Shown one piece after another: positions 52,420 through 61,669 of a stretch of DNA of 64,000 nucleotides (positions within the stretch are counted from its first letter, which is position 1; the number at the start of each line of letters is the position of its first letter). Source of the stretch: CAUPWF01 sp964367905 (GTDB lineage: Bacteria; Bacillota; Clostridia; Lachnospirales; Lachnospiraceae); assembly GCA_964367905.1 (NCBI GenBank), contig CAYIZP010000002.1, positions 87,501 through 151,500 on the forward strand, in the 5' to 3' direction. The position numbers were made by a program, and so were the translations under genes. The notes under the pieces were generated by a model. The model made no database searches. It was not told the DNA's origin and saw only the letters and a program-made list of their open reading frames with translations.

Positions 52420-54846
52420 ATGGCAACACCATATAATCACAGAGCCGTTGAGGCAAAATGGCGTCAAGAATGGAAAGAGAATCCAGTAAATCAAAAGACG
52501 GACAAGAATGGCAATAAAAAGGAAAAATATTATTGTCTGGATATGTTCCCATATCCATCAGGAAATGGTCTTCATGTAGGACATTGGAGAGGATATGTAA
52601 TCTCAGATGTATGGAGTCGATATAAACTATTACAAAATTATTATATTATTCATCCAATGGGATGGGACGCATTTGGACTTCCAGCAGAGAACTATGCAAT
52701 TAAGATGGGGGTACATCCAGCAAAATCCACAGCAGAGAATGTATCAAACATTAAGAGACAGATCGATGAAATCGCTGCATTATATGATTGGGACATGGAA
52801 GTAAACACCACAGACCCAGAATTCTATAAGTGGACACAATGGATTTTTGTGAAAATGTTCAAAGAAGGATTGGCATACGAGAAAGAATTCCCAATTAACT
52901 GGTGTCCATCATGTAAGACAGGATTAGCGAATGAAGAAGTTGTCAATAGTGTATGTGAGCGTTGTGGAACAGAAGTGACGAAGAAAAATCTGCGTCAATG
53001 GATGCTTAAAATCACAGCTTATGCAGATAGACTATTGAATGACCTAGATAAATTAGAGTGGCCTGAAAAGGTGAAGAAGATGCAGGCTGACTGGATTGGA
53101 AAGAGTTATGGTGCAGAGGTTGATTTTTCTGTACAGAATAAGGAAGAGAAAATCACCGTATATACGACACGACCAGATACACTATATGGAGCGACATTCA
53201 TGGTTCTTGCTCCAGAGCATAGCTTGGCAAAAGAACTAGCAACAGATGAAACACGAGAAGCGGTAGAAGATTATATCATGCAGTCTTCTATGAGATCTTC
53301 AGTGGACCGTCTTCAGGCGAAGGAAAAAACAGGGGTATTTACAGGTAGTTATGCGGTGAATCCAATGAATCAAGAATTGGTTCCGATTTGGTTATCAGAT
53401 TATGTACTTGCAGATTATGGAACAGGAGCAATCATGTGCGTACCTGCTCACGATGAGAGGGATTTTGAATTTGCAACAAAGTTCAATATTCCAATTACAC
53501 AAGTTATCGCAAAAGATGGTGAAGTGATTGAGAATATGACAGAAGCCTATACAGAGGCTTCAGGAATTATGGTGAATTCCGCTGAGTGGAATGGTATGGA
53601 GTCGGCTGTTCTTAAGAAAGAAGCGCCTCATATGATTGAGAAGATGGGCCTAGGAAAGGCAACAGAGAACTTCAAGCTACGCGACTGGGTATTTTCACGT
53701 CAGCGTTATTGGGGAGAGCCAATTCCAATTATCCATTGTCCAGACTGTGGAAATGTACCAGTGCCAGAGGAAGATCTGCCATTGACATTGCCAGAGGTGG
53801 ATTCTTATGAGCCAACAGGTACGGGAGAATCTCCACTTGCAGGAATTGATGAGTGGGTGAACACGACTTGTCCTGTATGTGGCAAGCCGTCAAAGAGAGA
53901 GACAAACACGATGCCACAATGGGCAGGGTCTTCATGGTATTTCTTACGTTATGTAGATAACCATAATTCGAATGAATTAGTGAATGCTGAAGTGGCAAAA
54001 GAGTTATTGCCTGTGGATATGTATATCGGTGGTGTAGAGCATGCGGTATTACATCTCTTATATTCAAGATTTTATACGAAATTCTTATACGATATCGGAG
54101 TGGTAGATTTTGAAGAACCATTTACAAAATTATTCAATCAAGGAATGATTACAGGGAAAAATGGAATCAAGATGAGTAAGTCAAAAGGAAACGTAGTGTC
54201 TCCAGATGATTTGGTAGCTGATTATGGTTGTGATTCTCTTAGAATGTATGAATTATTCGTTGGGCCACCGGAGTTAGATGCCGAGTGGGATGATCGTGGA
54301 ATCGATGGAATCTATCGCTATCTAAGACGTGTATGGACATTGGTGCAAGATTCTCTAGAGCAAGAGATAGAGCCTACGAAAGAAATGGTAAAACTTCGTC
54401 ACAAGATGATCAAAGACATTGCGACAAGATTAGAGAACTTTAGCTTAAATACAGTTATCTCTGGGTTTATGGAATATAACAATGCCATGATTGATATGGC
54501 GAAGAAGACTGGTGGAATGGATCGAGAGACATTAAAGGCTCTTGCAACATTGTTGGCACCATTTGCACCGCATATGGCAGAGGAAATCTGGCAATTGTTG
54601 GGTGAAAATGAATCTGTGTTCACCGCATCATGGCCACAATATGATGAGGCGATGACAAAGGATGATGAAATTGAAATTCCAGTACAGATTAATGGTAAGA
54701 CAAAGGTGACTATTATGGTTGCAGCAGATATCTCGAAGGATGATGCGATTGCAGCAGGAAAAGTTGCGATTGCGGATAAGTTGACAGGAACAATTGTAAA
54801 AGAAATCTATGTTCCTGGAAGAATCATTAACATCGTTCAAAAATAA
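52420..54846 (+). CDS. leuS: Leucyl-tRNA synthetase
   Basis: The 808-residue class I synthetase has the HIGH-type motif PYPSGNGLHVGH, a zinc-like CPSC ... CERC pair, the CP1 editing domain (YTTRPDTLYGATFMVLAPEH), a second cysteine cluster near residues 445-490, and KMSKSKGNVVSPDDL. It charges tRNA-Leu. AGGAGG precedes the ATG. An RNase H gene follows 22 bp later. Confidence 0.98.
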   Translation: MATPYNHRAVEAKWRQEWKENPVNQKTDKNGNKKEKYYCLDMFPYPSGNGLHVGHWRGYVISDVWSRYKLLQNYYIIHPMGWDAFGLPAENYAIKMGVHPAKSTAENVSNIKRQIDEIAALYDWDMEVNTTDPEFYKWTQWIFVKMFKEGLAYEKEFPINWCPSCKTGLANEEVVNSVCERCGTEVTKKNLRQWMLKITAYADRLLNDLDKLEWPEKVKKMQADWIGKSYGAEVDFSVQNKEEKITVYTTRPDTLYGATFMVLAPEHSLAKELATDETREAVEDYIMQSSMRSSVDRLQAKEKTGVFTGSYAVNPMNQELVPIWLSDYVLADYGTGAIMCVPAHDERDFEFATKFNIPITQVIAKDGEVIENMTEAYTEASGIMVNSAEWNGMESAVLKKEAPHMIEKMGLGKATENFKLRDWVFSRQRYWGEPIPIIHCPDCGNVPVPEEDLPLTLPEVDSYEPTGTGESPLAGIDEWVNTTCPVCGKPSKRETNTMPQWAGSSWYFLRYVDNHNSNELVNAEVAKELLPVDMYIGGVEHAVLHLLYSRFYTKFLYDIGVVDFEEPFTKLFNQGMITGKNGIKMSKSKGNVVSPDDLVADYGCDSLRMYELFVGPPELDAEWDDRGIDGIYRYLRRVWTLVQDSLEQEIEPTKEMVKLRHKMIKDIATRLENFSLNTVISGFMEYNNAMIDMAKKTGGMDRETLKALATLLAPFAPHMAEEIWQLLGENESVFTASWPQYDEAMTKDDEIEIPVQINGKTKVTIMVAADISKDDAIAAGKVAIADKLTGTIVKEIYVPGRIINIVQK

Positions 54847-54868
54847 GGAATCATATCGGAGATAATAA

Positions 54869-55483
54869 ATGGCGAATAAATATTATGCAGTTCGTGCTGG
54901 TCATAAACCTGGAATATATGAAACTTGGAGTGAATGTCAGAAACAGGTAAAGGGTTTTTCAGGGGCTTCATTTAAGGGATTTAAGTCGAGAGTAGAAGCG
55001 GAAGCATTTATGAATCTGACAGCTAATTCAGGAACTTGTAAGCAAGTGGAAGTGAAAGATAGACCTAAATCGGATGCTGTAGCATATGTGGATGGAAGCT
55101 ATGAGAATTCTGTAAAACTTTTTTCGTATGGACTTGTAATGTTTTATGAGGGAAGAGAAGAGCATTTTGCCGAGAGTTACGATACTCCAGAGCTAATTAG
55201 CATGAGAAATGTTGCGGGCGAGATTATGGGAGCTCAGAAAGCTATGCAGTACTGTGTCGAACGAGGGGTTTCTACTCTGGATATCTATTACGATTACGAG
55301 GGAATCGAGAAGTGGTGTACGGGAGAATGGAAGGCGAATAAAGAGGGCACAAAGGCATATAAATCCTTCTATGATAGCATAAAAGCGGACCTGATTGTGA
55401 CCTTTTACAAGGTGGCGGCACATACTGGTGATAAGTATAACGAACTTGCAGATCAGCTGGCAAAAAGTGCAATTATAAAATAA
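54869..55483 (+). CDS. rnhA: Ribonuclease H1 with N-terminal viroplasmin-like domain
   Basis: The 204-residue protein has an RNA/DNA-hybrid-binding domain at residues 1-50 (YYAVRAGHKPGIYETWSEC, FKGFKSRVEAEAFM) and a catalytic RNase H domain from about 70 with the acidic set AYVDGSYE, NVAGEI, YYDYEGIEKW and DKYNELADQLA. It removes RNA from RNA-DNA hybrids. It is probably co-transcribed with leuS, and a terminator overlaps its stop codon. Confidence 0.94.
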   Translation: MANKYYAVRAGHKPGIYETWSECQKQVKGFSGASFKGFKSRVEAEAFMNLTANSGTCKQVEVKDRPKSDAVAYVDGSYENSVKLFSYGLVMFYEGREEHFAESYDTPELISMRNVAGEIMGAQKAMQYCVERGVSTLDIYYDYEGIEKWCTGEWKANKEGTKAYKSFYDSIKADLIVTFYKVAAHTGDKYNELADQLAKSAIIK

Positions 55484-55525
55484 GAAAAAAGTGTGTGAAA
55501 TGTCGCACACTTTTTTCTTATTTTC
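55482..55525 (+). terminator. Terminator overlapping the RNase H stop
   Basis: A 14-bp stem (AAGAAAAAAGTGTG / CACACTTTTTTCTT) is followed by ATTTTCC. Confidence 0.85.
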
Positions 55526-55528
55526 CTG

Positions 55529-55557
55529 TTGAAAAAAGTCGAAAAAAATGGTATTGT
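55529..55557 (+). promoter_or_regulatory. Promoter of the Na/Pi cotransporter gene
   Basis: TTGAAA (55529-55534), 17 bp, TATTGT (55552-55557), directly behind the terminator. Confidence 0.5.
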
Positions 55558-55606
55558 TAAGACTGTGTAAAAAATATGTAAAATTACAATGAAGTTGGAG
55601 GATATC

Positions 55607-57259
55607 ATGGATTATCTAAGTATTATTATTCCATTTTTCGGTGGGCTGGGAATGTTCATCTATGGAATGCAAATTATGGCCAGTGGATTGGAGAACACCG
55701 CAGGTGGAAAGATGCAGTCATTGCTTGAGGCATTGACAAAAAACAAGTTTCTAGGAGTATGTCTAGGGGCGTTTATTACAGCTGTTATTCAAAGTTCATC
55801 AGCAACTACAGTTATGGTGGTTGGTTTTGTAAATGCAGGTATTATGAATTTGACACAGTCAATGGGAGTTATCATGGGAGCCAATATCGGTACTACAGTT
55901 ACTGGTTGGTTGGTTTCGTCCGCAGAGTGGATGGACTTCTTAAGTCCTACGACACTAGCGCCAATTGCAATCATGGCCGGTGTGGTTGTTATGATTGCAA
56001 GTAAAACAAGTAAAAGTAAAGAAATATCATATATCATAATTGGATTTGGTTTGTTATTTGTAGGGATTTCAACCATGTCGGATGCAGTTTATCCATTGAG
56101 AGATTCAGAAGTAATTGTTGACTTATTTGTAACATTAGGAAACAATCCATTGATGGGAATCATAGTTGGTGCTCTTGTTACAGCAGTCATCCAAAGTTCG
56201 TCGGCATCTGTAGGTATCCTTCAAAGTTTGGCAGTTGCGGGACTGGTTCCATTTAGTGCAGCGGTATATATCATCATGGGTCAAAACATCGGTACATGTA
56301 TCACGGCTATGTTATCTGGTATGGGAGCAAAGAAGATAGCGAAAACAGCCGCTTTTATGCATTTGTTATTCAATATTATCGGATCCGTGATATTCAGTAT
56401 CGGAGCAGTTGTGTTCTTTGAGATTATTAATACGACGATAGGACAAGGAACGATATCCACGACAGAAATCAGTATTGTACATACAGCATTTAATATTGCT
56501 ACTACATTACTCTTATATCCAGCTTCAGGTCTGATTCTAAAGTTGGCAAGAAAAATGAGTGGATTAAAAGAAGAAGAGGAGTTCAAGAAGATCAGCTCAT
56601 CCCATGCTCAATTGGATGATCGTATGCTAAGAACCCCATCTCTTGCATTGAAGTCAGCGCTTACAGAAACACAGAGGTTAGGTGAGCTCGTGATGGACAC
56701 CATGGCAGAGACAGAAAAAGTCTTGTTTGATGTCAACGAAGATACGATTAATAAGATCAGAAAAAAAGAGTCCACAATAGATAAGCTCACAACAGAAATA
56801 ACAGAATATACGGTAAAATTAACGGGATTATCCATAACAGATGTAGAACGAGAGCATGCTGTTCATTTGCTTTCAGTGGTATCACATCTAGAAAGGATTT
56901 CCGATTATTGTGAAAATATTTCTGAGTTTGCAGAGGTCTTGAAAGAGAAGGACATAGAGTTTTCAAAAACTGCTAGTGATGAACTTCGAAATATGATTGA
57001 AATCTGTAGTCAAAGCTATACCTATGCTTATAAGGCGATGCAAGAAGATAGTCGCAGTGAAGCGTTAAAAGTAATTGAGTATGAGACAAAGGCTGATGAT
57101 TTAGAGATGCAATTGCGTGCAAGACATATTAAGAGATTGACCAATAATCAATGTAATATTGAAGCTGGTATCATATTCTTGGATTCGCTCATTTGTCTAG
57201 AGAGAATCTCGGATCATGCTAGATCAATAGCAGAGGAAGTACTTGAAAGAACAGCTTAA
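55607..57259 (+). CDS. Na/Pi cotransporter family protein with PhoU-like tail
   Basis: The product is about 550 residues, with the start at the ATG at 55607 (GGAGG upstream). The membrane half has the two inverted QSSS repeats (ITAVIQSSSATTVM and VTAVIQSSSASVGI) and MGANIGTT / MGQNIGTC of NptA-type sodium-phosphate symporters. From about residue 340 a cytoplasmic PhoU-like four-helix domain follows. It imports or balances phosphate. The next gene encodes a small helical protein of about the same helix type. Confidence 0.93.
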   Translation: MDYLSIIIPFFGGLGMFIYGMQIMASGLENTAGGKMQSLLEALTKNKFLGVCLGAFITAVIQSSSATTVMVVGFVNAGIMNLTQSMGVIMGANIGTTVTGWLVSSAEWMDFLSPTTLAPIAIMAGVVVMIASKTSKSKEISYIIIGFGLLFVGISTMSDAVYPLRDSEVIVDLFVTLGNNPLMGIIVGALVTAVIQSSSASVGILQSLAVAGLVPFSAAVYIIMGQNIGTCITAMLSGMGAKKIAKTAAFMHLLFNIIGSVIFSIGAVVFFEIINTTIGQGTISTTEISIVHTAFNIATTLLLYPASGLILKLARKMSGLKEEEEFKKISSSHAQLDDRMLRTPSLALKSALTETQRLGELVMDTMAETEKVLFDVNEDTINKIRKKESTIDKLTTEITEYTVKLTGLSITDVEREHAVHLLSVVSHLERISDYCENISEFAEVLKEKDIEFSKTASDELRNMIEICSQSYTYAYKAMQEDSRSEALKVIEYETKADDLEMQLRARHIKRLTNNQCNIEAGIIFLDSLICLERISDHARSIAEEVLERTA

Positions 57260-57327
57260 GCATATACATAATATATTCGTTTTTGGACATATTAGGATTA
57301 TTAATATGGAAAAGGATGGATGTCAAT

Positions 57328-57759
57328 ATGAATGGAAGTGCTGAATTACTAAATTATGTGTACCAAAACTCTCAGATGGGTATCGACACAACGAAACAAT
57401 TACTGGAGATAACAGAGAATCAAGAGTTCAGAAAAGTGTTGGAAGACCAGACAAAAGAATACAAAAACATCAATAAAAAAGTACGAGACGCGTTGAATAA
57501 GAATGGATATGACGAAAAAGGGATTGGCGAATTAGCAAAAATATCATCATATCTTATGATTAACATGAAAACTCTTATGGATAAATCTGCCTCGCATATT
57601 GCAGATATGCTTATTAAGGGGAGTAATATGGGAATTGTAGAGGGAACAAAGAAGATAAATGAGTATGAAAACGAAGTGGAAAAAGATGCGATTCAGTTGA
57701 TGAGAGAACTAATGCGTTTTGAACAAAAGAATATCGACCAATTAAAGGGGTTTCTATAG
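57328..57759 (+). CDS. Small helical (four-helix-bundle-like) protein of unknown function
   Basis: The product is about 143 residues from the ATG at 57328; upstream ATGs at 57283 and 57316 lack room for a ribosome site, while AAGGA lies 11 bp before 57328. It is rich in Glu, Lys and Met and predicted all-helical (MNGSAELLNYVYQNSQMG, then LLEITENQEFRKVLEDQT). The pattern recalls ferritin-like or DUF2383-type bundles, but metal ligands are not evident. It lies 68 bp after the phosphate transporter and may be co-transcribed. I do not recognise a function. Confidence 0.65.
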   Translation: MNGSAELLNYVYQNSQMGIDTTKQLLEITENQEFRKVLEDQTKEYKNINKKVRDALNKNGYDEKGIGELAKISSYLMINMKTLMDKSASHIADMLIKGSNMGIVEGTKKINEYENEVEKDAIQLMRELMRFEQKNIDQLKGFL

Positions 57760-57763
57760 CAAT

Positions 57764-57804
57764 AAGGAAAGAGGAGAGCATAGCAAAATGTTCTCCTCTT
57801 TCTT
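57764..57804. terminator. Bidirectional terminator after the small helical protein gene
   Basis: GAAAGAGGAGA pairs with TCTCCTCTTTC around a 14-nt loop. It ends the plus-strand gene and the convergent substrate-binding protein gene. Confidence 0.8.
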
Positions 57805-57821
57805 ACTGTGTGAAAACTTTA

Positions 57822-58868
57822 TTAGTTGATATTTTTAACGAGATCCTCGTATGGAACACGTTCGTTTAATTCACCAGCAGATTGTAGAATGTCTTGAAGC
57901 AATTCAAATGATTCTTCTTCAAATATTAAATCTTGCTTCCAAGTATCTTGCTCTTGATAACGGTCATAAATTGTAGCAATAGTAGACACATCTGTTTCAG
58001 CGAATTGTGGACTGATGATAGCAGCCACTTCTTCAGCTGTTGCGGTTTGACAATATTCGACACCACGCTTGATTGCATTGCTAAAAGCAGCAATTATATC
58101 GGGATTTTCATCCATATAGCTGGATTTTGCACAAAATGCGGTATAAGGAACATAACCACTATCCACACCGAGTGAAGCTATGACATAATAATCGCCTTCT
58201 TGCTCTAGAAGGGTAGCACTAGGCTCAAACTCAACGGTAAAGTCTCCTTTCCCCCCAGAAAAAGCAGCAGCAGTCGATCCAAAATCAATGCCTTGATCCA
58301 TGATTAAATCTGTTTCTGGATTGATATCATTTTCTTTTAAGATATATTCAAATACCATCTGTGGCATTCCACCAGCACGACCAGCTAGTACCTCACTTCC
58401 TTTAATATCATCCCATGTAAAATCACCGTCTTCTTCCCTTGATACCAAGAAGTTGCCAGCACGTTGTGTCAATTGTGCGAAATTCACGATGACATCATTT
58501 GCACCTTCTTGATAAGTGTAGATGGTTGCCTCTGGTCCCATAAAACCGATATCAGCTTCATTTGCTAAGAGTGCGGCCATGGTTTTGTCGGCTCCGAATC
58601 CAGTTACCAATTCCAAGTCAATGCCTTCCTCTTCAAAATATCCATTTTCTATCGCAACATACATAGGAGCATAGAAAATAGAGTGTGCCACCTCATTTAA
58701 CACAATGGGAATTAGTTCAGTAGAAGCTTCTTCATTGACCACAGTAGAATCTGTAGAGTTCTCCTTCTCTGTAGGTGTAGAGCTTATTTCTGTAGTAGGG
58801 CTACATGCAATGAGAGAAGTTCCCAACAGTGCTGTAACCATTAACATACATAGTATTTTCTTTTTCAA
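57822..58868 (-). CDS. ABC-type substrate-binding lipoprotein (NMT1/SsuA-like), orphan
   Basis: I start this at a TTG at 58868 because AAAGGAGG lies 9 bp upstream and the product then begins with a signal peptide (KKKILCMLMVTALLG) and lipobox SLIAC; longer upstream frames are not supported. The mature part has an S/T-rich linker, then IPIVLNEVAHSIFYAPMYVA, EADIGFMGPEATIY and GRAGGMPQM, the NMT1/SsuA layout for nitrate, sulfonate or thiamine-precursor uptake. No ATPase or permease gene is adjacent. The ligand is unknown. Confidence 0.88.
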   Translation of the reverse strand: MKKKILCMLMVTALLGTSLIACSPTTEISSTPTEKENSTDSTVVNEEASTELIPIVLNEVAHSIFYAPMYVAIENGYFEEEGIDLELVTGFGADKTMAALLANEADIGFMGPEATIYTYQEGANDVIVNFAQLTQRAGNFLVSREEDGDFTWDDIKGSEVLAGRAGGMPQMVFEYILKENDINPETDLIMDQGIDFGSTAAAFSGGKGDFTVEFEPSATLLEQEGDYYVIASLGVDSGYVPYTAFCAKSSYMDENPDIIAAFSNAIKRGVEYCQTATAEEVAAIISPQFAETDVSTIATIYDRYQEQDTWKQDLIFEEESFELLQDILQSAGELNERVPYEDLVKNIN

Positions 58869-58930
58869 TAAAATATACCTCCTTTTTTTGCATGATATAT
58901 TATATGTGAGAAGAAAAAAAATGTGAAAAT

Positions 58931-58956
58931 AACGCCAACCCTTATGGGTTAGCGTT
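58931..58956 (-). terminator. Terminator of the papain-like protein gene
   Basis: On the minus strand AAACGCTAACCC pairs with GGGTTGGCGTT around ATAA, followed by ATTTTCACATTTTTTTT. It overlaps the stop codon at 58949-58951. Confidence 0.75.
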
Positions 58957-59782
58957 TGAAGAGTATTCCATATGATTGAATTAGCGCACGTTTTGTAGCG
59001 TGGATTGATTTCGTAGGTGTGAAATATACCATTGCGGAACCGAAAGCTAATGGAGATTGCCAAGATTTGTATAAATCAGTATAAGCGATGGTTCCTGTTT
59101 TCCCCCAAGTGGTAATGGTTAAGATTGGTGATCCACTATCAGATGATTCCTTTATATCAGTAATTGTTACAAAATGTTTCTTGATTTTACGTGGACTTCC
59201 CGTTTGCATATAAGGTCGATCCATAAGATTGCAATAAACTTTTCGATTGGTGATGGTTAATGCAATCGGATAACCATTTGCTAGAGCCATCTTGATAAAT
59301 GTTAAGCCACGAATATAACCACAGTATGGTGTGGACAGTGAGCGATATTGCAGGTAAACATCATGTTTCAAGGCATATTTTATTACATTTCTGGTAAATG
59401 CAGATATATCGGTTCCCAAATTTGTTGGCAGGTATGAAAATAGCTTGTTGCTACGCGAAGTTCCATCATAAATCGCATTGAGAACAGGAACTTCTCTTAA
59501 GTGCATAAATTTATATAATTTTTGCATAAGTGCTAAGTATTCATCTTGAGATACAAAATGTTCATCATCAATATGAAGTTGAAAGTTTTCCTGAAACTGC
59601 TTAAATTTATCAACCAACACTGCCAAAATATTTGAAGCGCAAACAGGCGCACAACCACCTTTGTAAGCTGTGTTACGTGGATACCATGCTTGATCACCAC
59701 CATAGTATATATATCGGCTCTCTACACCAATGATGCGAGGGCATAAATAAGCCGAAGGTTTTTCAAATGATACATTCTTCAT
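58949..59782 (-). CDS. C39/papain-fold-like protein of unknown function
   Basis: The 277-residue soluble protein lacks a signal peptide. It has a candidate cysteine-protease arrangement: Cys44 in KGGCAPVCASN, His203 in KKHFVTITDI, and TTWGK near residue 226 in the place of the papain-type NSWG. The spacing fits the peptidase C39-like or papain fold. I do not recognise a named family. It has its own terminator and is convergent with nothing close by; the lipoprotein gene follows downstream. Protease activity is an inference and remains unproven. Confidence 0.65.
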   Translation of the reverse strand: MKNVSFEKPSAYLCPRIIGVESRYIYYGGDQAWYPRNTAYKGGCAPVCASNILAVLVDKFKQFQENFQLHIDDEHFVSQDEYLALMQKLYKFMHLREVPVLNAIYDGTSRSNKLFSYLPTNLGTDISAFTRNVIKYALKHDVYLQYRSLSTPYCGYIRGLTFIKMALANGYPIALTITNRKVYCNLMDRPYMQTGSPRKIKKHFVTITDIKESSDSGSPILTITTWGKTGTIAYTDLYKSWQSPLAFGSAMVYFTPTKSIHATKRALIQSYGILFKR

Positions 59783-59835
59783 AAAATTAGCAGTCCTTAT
59801 CCTATTATTTTCTATTATTGTACATCATTTAGGGG

Positions 59836-59864
59836 TTGGTGTGAAGAGGAAAATGCGTTATAAT
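59836..59864 (+). promoter_or_regulatory. Promoter of the PHP phosphoesterase gene
   Basis: TTGGTG (59836-59841), 17 bp, TATAAT (59859-59864), about 40 bp before the ATG. Confidence 0.5.
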
Positions 59865-59904
59865 TGAAAAGAAATAAAATAATTTGAACCAAGAGAGGGA
59901 AAAG

Positions 59905-60624
59905 ATGAGGATAGTAGCAGATACACACACTCATACTATTGTTAGTGGACATGCGTATAGTACTATAAAGGAAATGGTTGAGTTTGCAGAGAAGGCAGAG
60001 TTGGAGGTTTTGGCATTAACAGAGCATGCTCCGAAATTACCGGGAGCGCCACATGAATTTTATTTTAGCAATTATAGAGTATTGCCGAAGAAAAAAAATA
60101 GTTTGCATATTTTATATGGAGCAGAGATCAATATTCTTGATGAGACAGGGGCGGTTGATTTGAATTATGGATTATGCCGTGAAATGGATATTGTGATTGC
60201 AAGCATCCATACACCAGAGGCGTGCTATGGAGAGTCGAAGGGGGTTGTTAAGAATACACAAGCATATGTCAATGCGATGAAACATGGATTTGTGCATGTG
60301 ATAGGACATCCGGATGACACAAGGCTCCCAGTAGATTATGAAACCTTAGTTTTAGCAGCAAAAGAGCATAACGTACTGTTAGAGGTTAATAATTCATCCC
60401 TAGAACCAACCTCTTTTAGAGAAAAAGCAAGAGAGAATCAATTAGAGTATTTGGAACTATGCAAAAAACATAAGGTGCAAATTACAACGGGGAGTGATGC
60501 ACATGTGGATTTGCATGTTGGAAATTTCAGACAAGTAAAATCAGTATTGGAAGAAATTTCGTTTCCAGAGGAATTGGTAATTACAACAAATGCGGAGAGG
60601 TTTTTGCAGTTTCTAGCGAAATAA
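59905..60624 (+). CDS. PHP-domain phosphatase (YcdX type)
   Basis: The product is about 239 residues, with the start at the ATG at 59905 behind GAGAGGGAAAAG; a TTG at 59884 is not needed. Metal-binding motifs of the PHP fold are all there: DTHTHTIVSGHAYST, LTEHAP, GAEINI, ASIHTPE, IGHPDD and GSDAHVD. YcdX-type enzymes are trinuclear-zinc phosphoesterases. The substrate is unknown. Confidence 0.92.
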   Translation: MRIVADTHTHTIVSGHAYSTIKEMVEFAEKAELEVLALTEHAPKLPGAPHEFYFSNYRVLPKKKNSLHILYGAEINILDETGAVDLNYGLCREMDIVIASIHTPEACYGESKGVVKNTQAYVNAMKHGFVHVIGHPDDTRLPVDYETLVLAAKEHNVLLEVNNSSLEPTSFREKARENQLEYLELCKKHKVQITTGSDAHVDLHVGNFRQVKSVLEEISFPEELVITTNAERFLQFLAK

Positions 60625-60631
60625 ATACTGC

Positions 60632-60660
60632 TAGACTTTACAGTGGTAATGTGTTAATAT
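60632..60660 (+). promoter_or_regulatory. Promoter of yerC
   Basis: TAGACT (60632-60637), 17 bp, TAATAT (60655-60660). Confidence 0.5.
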
Positions 60661-60668
60661 CAACACAT
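60649..60668 (+). promoter_or_regulatory. Palindrome over the yerC -10, candidate operator
   Basis: ATGTGTT-AATATC-AACACAT is an inverted repeat with perfect 7-bp arms. It covers the -10 box, where a bound repressor would block polymerase. The downstream gene encodes a TrpR-like DNA-binding protein. Confidence 0.5.
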
Positions 60669-60720
60669 GAATAGATTGATGCCCAAGGGGCGCGATTAGA
60701 GTTAGTGAAGGGGTGGTCAC

Positions 60721-61008
60721 ATGAGTAAGAATTTGAGAACAGAGTCTGTTGATTATTTATTCGATGCGATTTTAAGTTTAAGAGATAAGGAAGAGTGTTA
60801 TACATTTTTTGAGGATGTCTGCACGATTAATGAATTGTTATCCCTATCTCAGCGTTTTGAAGTAGCTAAGATGTTAAGAGAACATAAGACGTATTTGGAG
60901 ATTGCAGAAAAAACAGGAGCGTCCACTGCGACAATCAGTAGAGTGAATCGCTCGTTGAATTACGGAAATGATGGATATGATATGGTGTTTGAGAGAATCA
61001 ACAAATAA
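60721..61008 (+). CDS. YerC/YecD family TrpR-related regulator
   Basis: The 95-residue protein matches the YerC/YecD family of the TrpR fold. A helical N-terminus with LRDKEECYTFFEDVCTINEL is followed by the helix-turn-helix LEIAEKTGASTATISRVNRSL. It would be a small dimeric DNA-binding repressor. In Bacillus a yerC homolog lies near pcrA, as it does here. Its target is unknown; a palindrome in its own promoter suggests self-control. Confidence 0.93.
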   Translation: MSKNLRTESVDYLFDAILSLRDKEECYTFFEDVCTINELLSLSQRFEVAKMLREHKTYLEIAEKTGASTATISRVNRSLNYGNDGYDMVFERINK

Positions 61009-61016
61009 TACACCTT

Positions 61017-61619
61017 TTATTTTTTCTTTTTGTCGATATCAGGAAGTTGATCGATTAGATTCTCAATAATCTGCTTCTTGATATAGACATCCATGCTTAA
61101 TGAACAGATGAAGGAAAATAGTCTTAGAAATTCATCTTCTTCATTAGCATCTGTAAATGACTTTTGGGCATCATCATAAGAGTGTTTGATGTCGTCTATC
61201 ATAGAATCAATTCTTTCACGTTGTATATTTAATACTTCAGTATAAATTTCCTCTAGAGCAAAATCCTTATCATTAGAAAAATAAGTTGTTGTCAAAGGAT
61301 ACATCAGTTTTTCAATATCCTTGATAGAAAGTATGTTTTTAAAATAGTAGATAAACACTAGAACAAGTAAATGCTCTTTTGAATATTTTTTCTTTTCAGG
61401 ATGTGGAAGTAAGTTGTTTTTTGCATAATTATTAATCATGGTTTTTGTAAGTACCTTATCATCTTCGTAGCGTTTTGACGAATCTAGTTGTTTATCCATA
61501 AAGGTAGTAACCTGATCCATGTACAGCGGAATGTTTGGAATATTTTCTGGTTTTATATAATCTAAATTTTTGATTGAATCTAGTATTTTATCTATTGAAA
61601 AATCCTTGTCAAATGGCAT
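61017..61619 (-). CDS. DUF1836 protein
   Basis: The 200-residue protein has the DUF1836 layout: YMDQVTTFMDKQL, then KVLTKTMINNYAKNNLLPHP and KKKYSKEHLLVLVFIYYFK. The N-terminal part resembles a MerR-like helix-turn-helix that may bind DNA, so a regulatory role is plausible. It ends 9 bp from yerC (convergent) and is divergent from pcrA. Confidence 0.85.
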   Translation of the reverse strand: MPFDKDFSIDKILDSIKNLDYIKPENIPNIPLYMDQVTTFMDKQLDSSKRYEDDKVLTKTMINNYAKNNLLPHPEKKKYSKEHLLVLVFIYYFKNILSIKDIEKLMYPLTTTYFSNDKDFALEEIYTEVLNIQRERIDSMIDDIKHSYDDAQKSFTDANEEDEFLRLFSFICSLSMDVYIKKQIIENLIDQLPDIDKKKK

Positions 61620-61669
61620 TTTATTTCCTCCATATATTAACTAAAATTTATTACTTGATGGTATGTATT

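Noticed and set aside
58869..59063. N-terminal extension of the substrate-binding protein
   Set aside because: The region contains the ribosome site for the TTG at 58868 and the 3' end of the neighbouring gene. An extended protein would bury the signal peptide.
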